Part shown: positions 62,485-64,000 of the stretch, piece by piece
How positions within the stretch are numbered: the first letter of the stretch is position 1
Layout of the letters: the number at the start of each line of letters is the position of its first letter
Source: Aphrocallistes beatrix
Lineage: Eukaryota > Porifera > Hexactinellida > Sceptrulophora > Aphrocallistidae
Assembly (NCBI GenBank): GCA_963281255.1
Contig: OY725491.1
Span: 1,240,001 to 1,304,000 of the forward strand
DNA length: 64,000 bases
Direction: 5' to 3'
Made by a program: the position numbers and the translations under genes
Notes under the pieces: model-generated
The model's database searches: none
What the model was told of the DNA's origin: nothing
What the model saw: the letters and a program-made list of their open reading frames with translations, nothing else

Positions 62485-64000
62485 TATTATTCTTTCTTGA
62501 CACTGGGAATTCGTAGAAATTTACATAGTTGGATATGTATCATAGCCCACAACTATGTATGCATTTAGTTTCAATTATATTATGGCACGTCAGACCAATA
62601 TCATATCAATACAATATACATATATACCTTTAGATTCGATATAACGAATATGAGTGCATTCCATGCATAATTATTAATTAATTGTTATATACGTATATGA
62701 ATTTAGAATCAAAAATAGATATGAAGAAACATTCTTTTCTTATCATAACCTAAATATCTCACAATACTACTTTTTTATCCCCAGCTCACTGACTAAGCAA
62801 ACCATAACTAAGCCCCGGCTTACTCAAGTCTGAACCCGAACAGAAGCCAGGAATGAATTTAACATTTATTGACACATAATTATCCTACATTTTCTTTCTT
62901 AAATCCAGATTAAAGTCAAGTTTATAGATTTAGTTAGTAACTCGGTTGTTCACAAAAAGAAAGCTCATATGTGAAGTTTTTTTTAGGGAGAAATAGTTAA
63001 ATACAAAATCTGCACTTGGGACTTTAAAATTGATTGCTAATAGCTATGCGGACTCCACCGTATATCAATATGCAAATTTCTACTACATCGCCACTCCCAC
63101 ACAAGTAGAAATTTGCATATTCAGATAGTATGTATAATAAAGATCAAATAACTGAGTTGGATTTACTTTCAATTTCATACGTCTTCTCACGCAGAAAGTA
63201 ATCATACAAGTAAATACTTTAAGATTGCGAAAGCTACCCACAAACAAATTTTTTGATTACGTAAATCACTTCGTTAATTGATGATGATATGACAGTTCAT
63301 GGATTCTGAATAATATTATTCAACAGCAAATCCATTGCATCTAAGATATGCTAGATAACCAATAACACATTTTGGATTTGAAAGTTTGAAATGGCAATTT
63401 GAACAATATGGTTGCAATCTCCCCAAGCTAATTAATCAATTATTTTCGTACATATCATTCCGACCTAGGATAGCAAGTTTTTTATTCCGTAAAAGAAATA
63501 ATTTTAAACGTAAATATATTGAAACTTGCTCTACAAACCATTTGGCATTAATAAAATTTTCACAACACTGATTTTTTGTAATTTAAATGTGCTACAGCCT
63601 TTCGTTAAATTATAAAAATAGAATCCATTCTGGTTGACTTGAAGTTTTTATTTGTTCTAACGCTCGAATATTTACATTTCACTACTAATAATATCCCAAA
63701 CTTTTTACCACTTTTTCAAAAACGAAGTCGGTATTCACGAAACAAAACTGAATAATTAATATATTTTTTGTGAAGTGTATACCATATTAGTATACTTGCT
63801 AGGCAAAAACTAAGTTTAATCAGACAAGTATTTACAAAACTTAATTTTGGTTAATTTCGAATTGATGAAGCACAATTTGAAACTCGGATAAGGAAAAAAA
63901 ATTTTTAAATTGAAAATATATCGTCGACATGAATTTGAGTTCAAAATGGATTTTGAATAAATTCTGGATAGGACCGCAAAAAGATTTCTTGTAGCAACTT
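62485..64000. other. no gene recognised
   Basis: AT-rich. The only structure seen is a hairpin at 63067-63121: perfect 18-bp arms AATATGCAAATTTCTACT, 19-nt loop, with an ATGCAAAT octamer in each arm. Confidence 0.5.

Noticed and set aside
1-64000. tRNA, rRNA or snRNA genes
   Set aside because: I looked for conserved tRNA A/B-box patterns and rRNA-like GC blocks and saw none I could support by eye. A covariance-model scan would be decisive.

Overview
This is AT-rich nuclear DNA from an animal, probably an invertebrate whose lineage I cannot name. Evidence: genes with short GT-AG introns (59-220 bp), TATAAATA promoters, C-type lectin genes with phase-1 introns, and a wide range of animal transposons (Ty3/gypsy, Helitron, hAT, mariner, pogo/Tigger-type, MULE/FLYWCH, KDZ/Zisupton-like, Ginger-like integrase elements). 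I found no rRNA, tRNA or prokaryotic operon.

Layout. 1-373: end of a hAT-type element. 374-6900: repeat R1, then a small NRF1/EWG-like gene unit split by a complete LTR retrotransposon (996-5711, GATG target duplication). 7.3-8.3 kb: hAT pseudogene inserted in another NRF1-like unit. 8768-11209: an intact five-exon KDZ/HMGXB3-type gene, convergent with an Ulp1 protease-PHD pseudogene (11.3-12.4 kb). 13155-16684: a nest of elements (hAT > pogo-like > Ginger-like integrase element > palindromic MITE). 17.3-19.8 kb: decayed Helitron. 22.4-24.1 kb: NRF1-like gene between inverted repeats. 25.7-28.6 kb: a second, internally deleted gypsy element embedded in integrase-like exons. 29-34.9 kb: MITEs, R1 dimer, a non-autonomous Ginger-like relative. 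35.2-36.5 kb: MULE with a FLYWCH gene, itself split by a hAT MITE. 36.98-41.36 kb: large inverted-repeat element holding a 1-kb foldback and a 1.9-kb palindromic satellite. 43.7-58 kb: C-type lectin cluster (three two-CTLD genes) shaped by a segmental tandem duplication. 59-64 kb: repeats, a palindromic 12-bp array, one unknown 133-aa reading frame, mostly empty.

How parts fit together. Likely host genes are the lectins (secreted, probably sugar-binding) and possibly the KDZ-type gene and the NRF1-like mini-genes. The rest is transposon sediment whose nesting gives a relative chronology: several insertions are shared by both halves of the lectin duplication and others are private to one half.

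Most notable: (i) both gypsy elements have, one base past the 5' LTR, 11-13 nt complementary to a site inside their own LTR, the hallmark of Tf1-like self-primed reverse transcription; (ii) a dispersed family of mini-genes with an NRF1/EWG-like GR..G.RPGWWPEE core, a constant TATA-to-ATG distance, and one copy bounded by inverted repeats; (iii) related repeat modules leading into different palindromic minisatellites; (iv) a KRBA2-like integrase gene inside about 70-bp terminal inverted repeats, with a 2-kb relative flanked by an exact 7-bp duplication.
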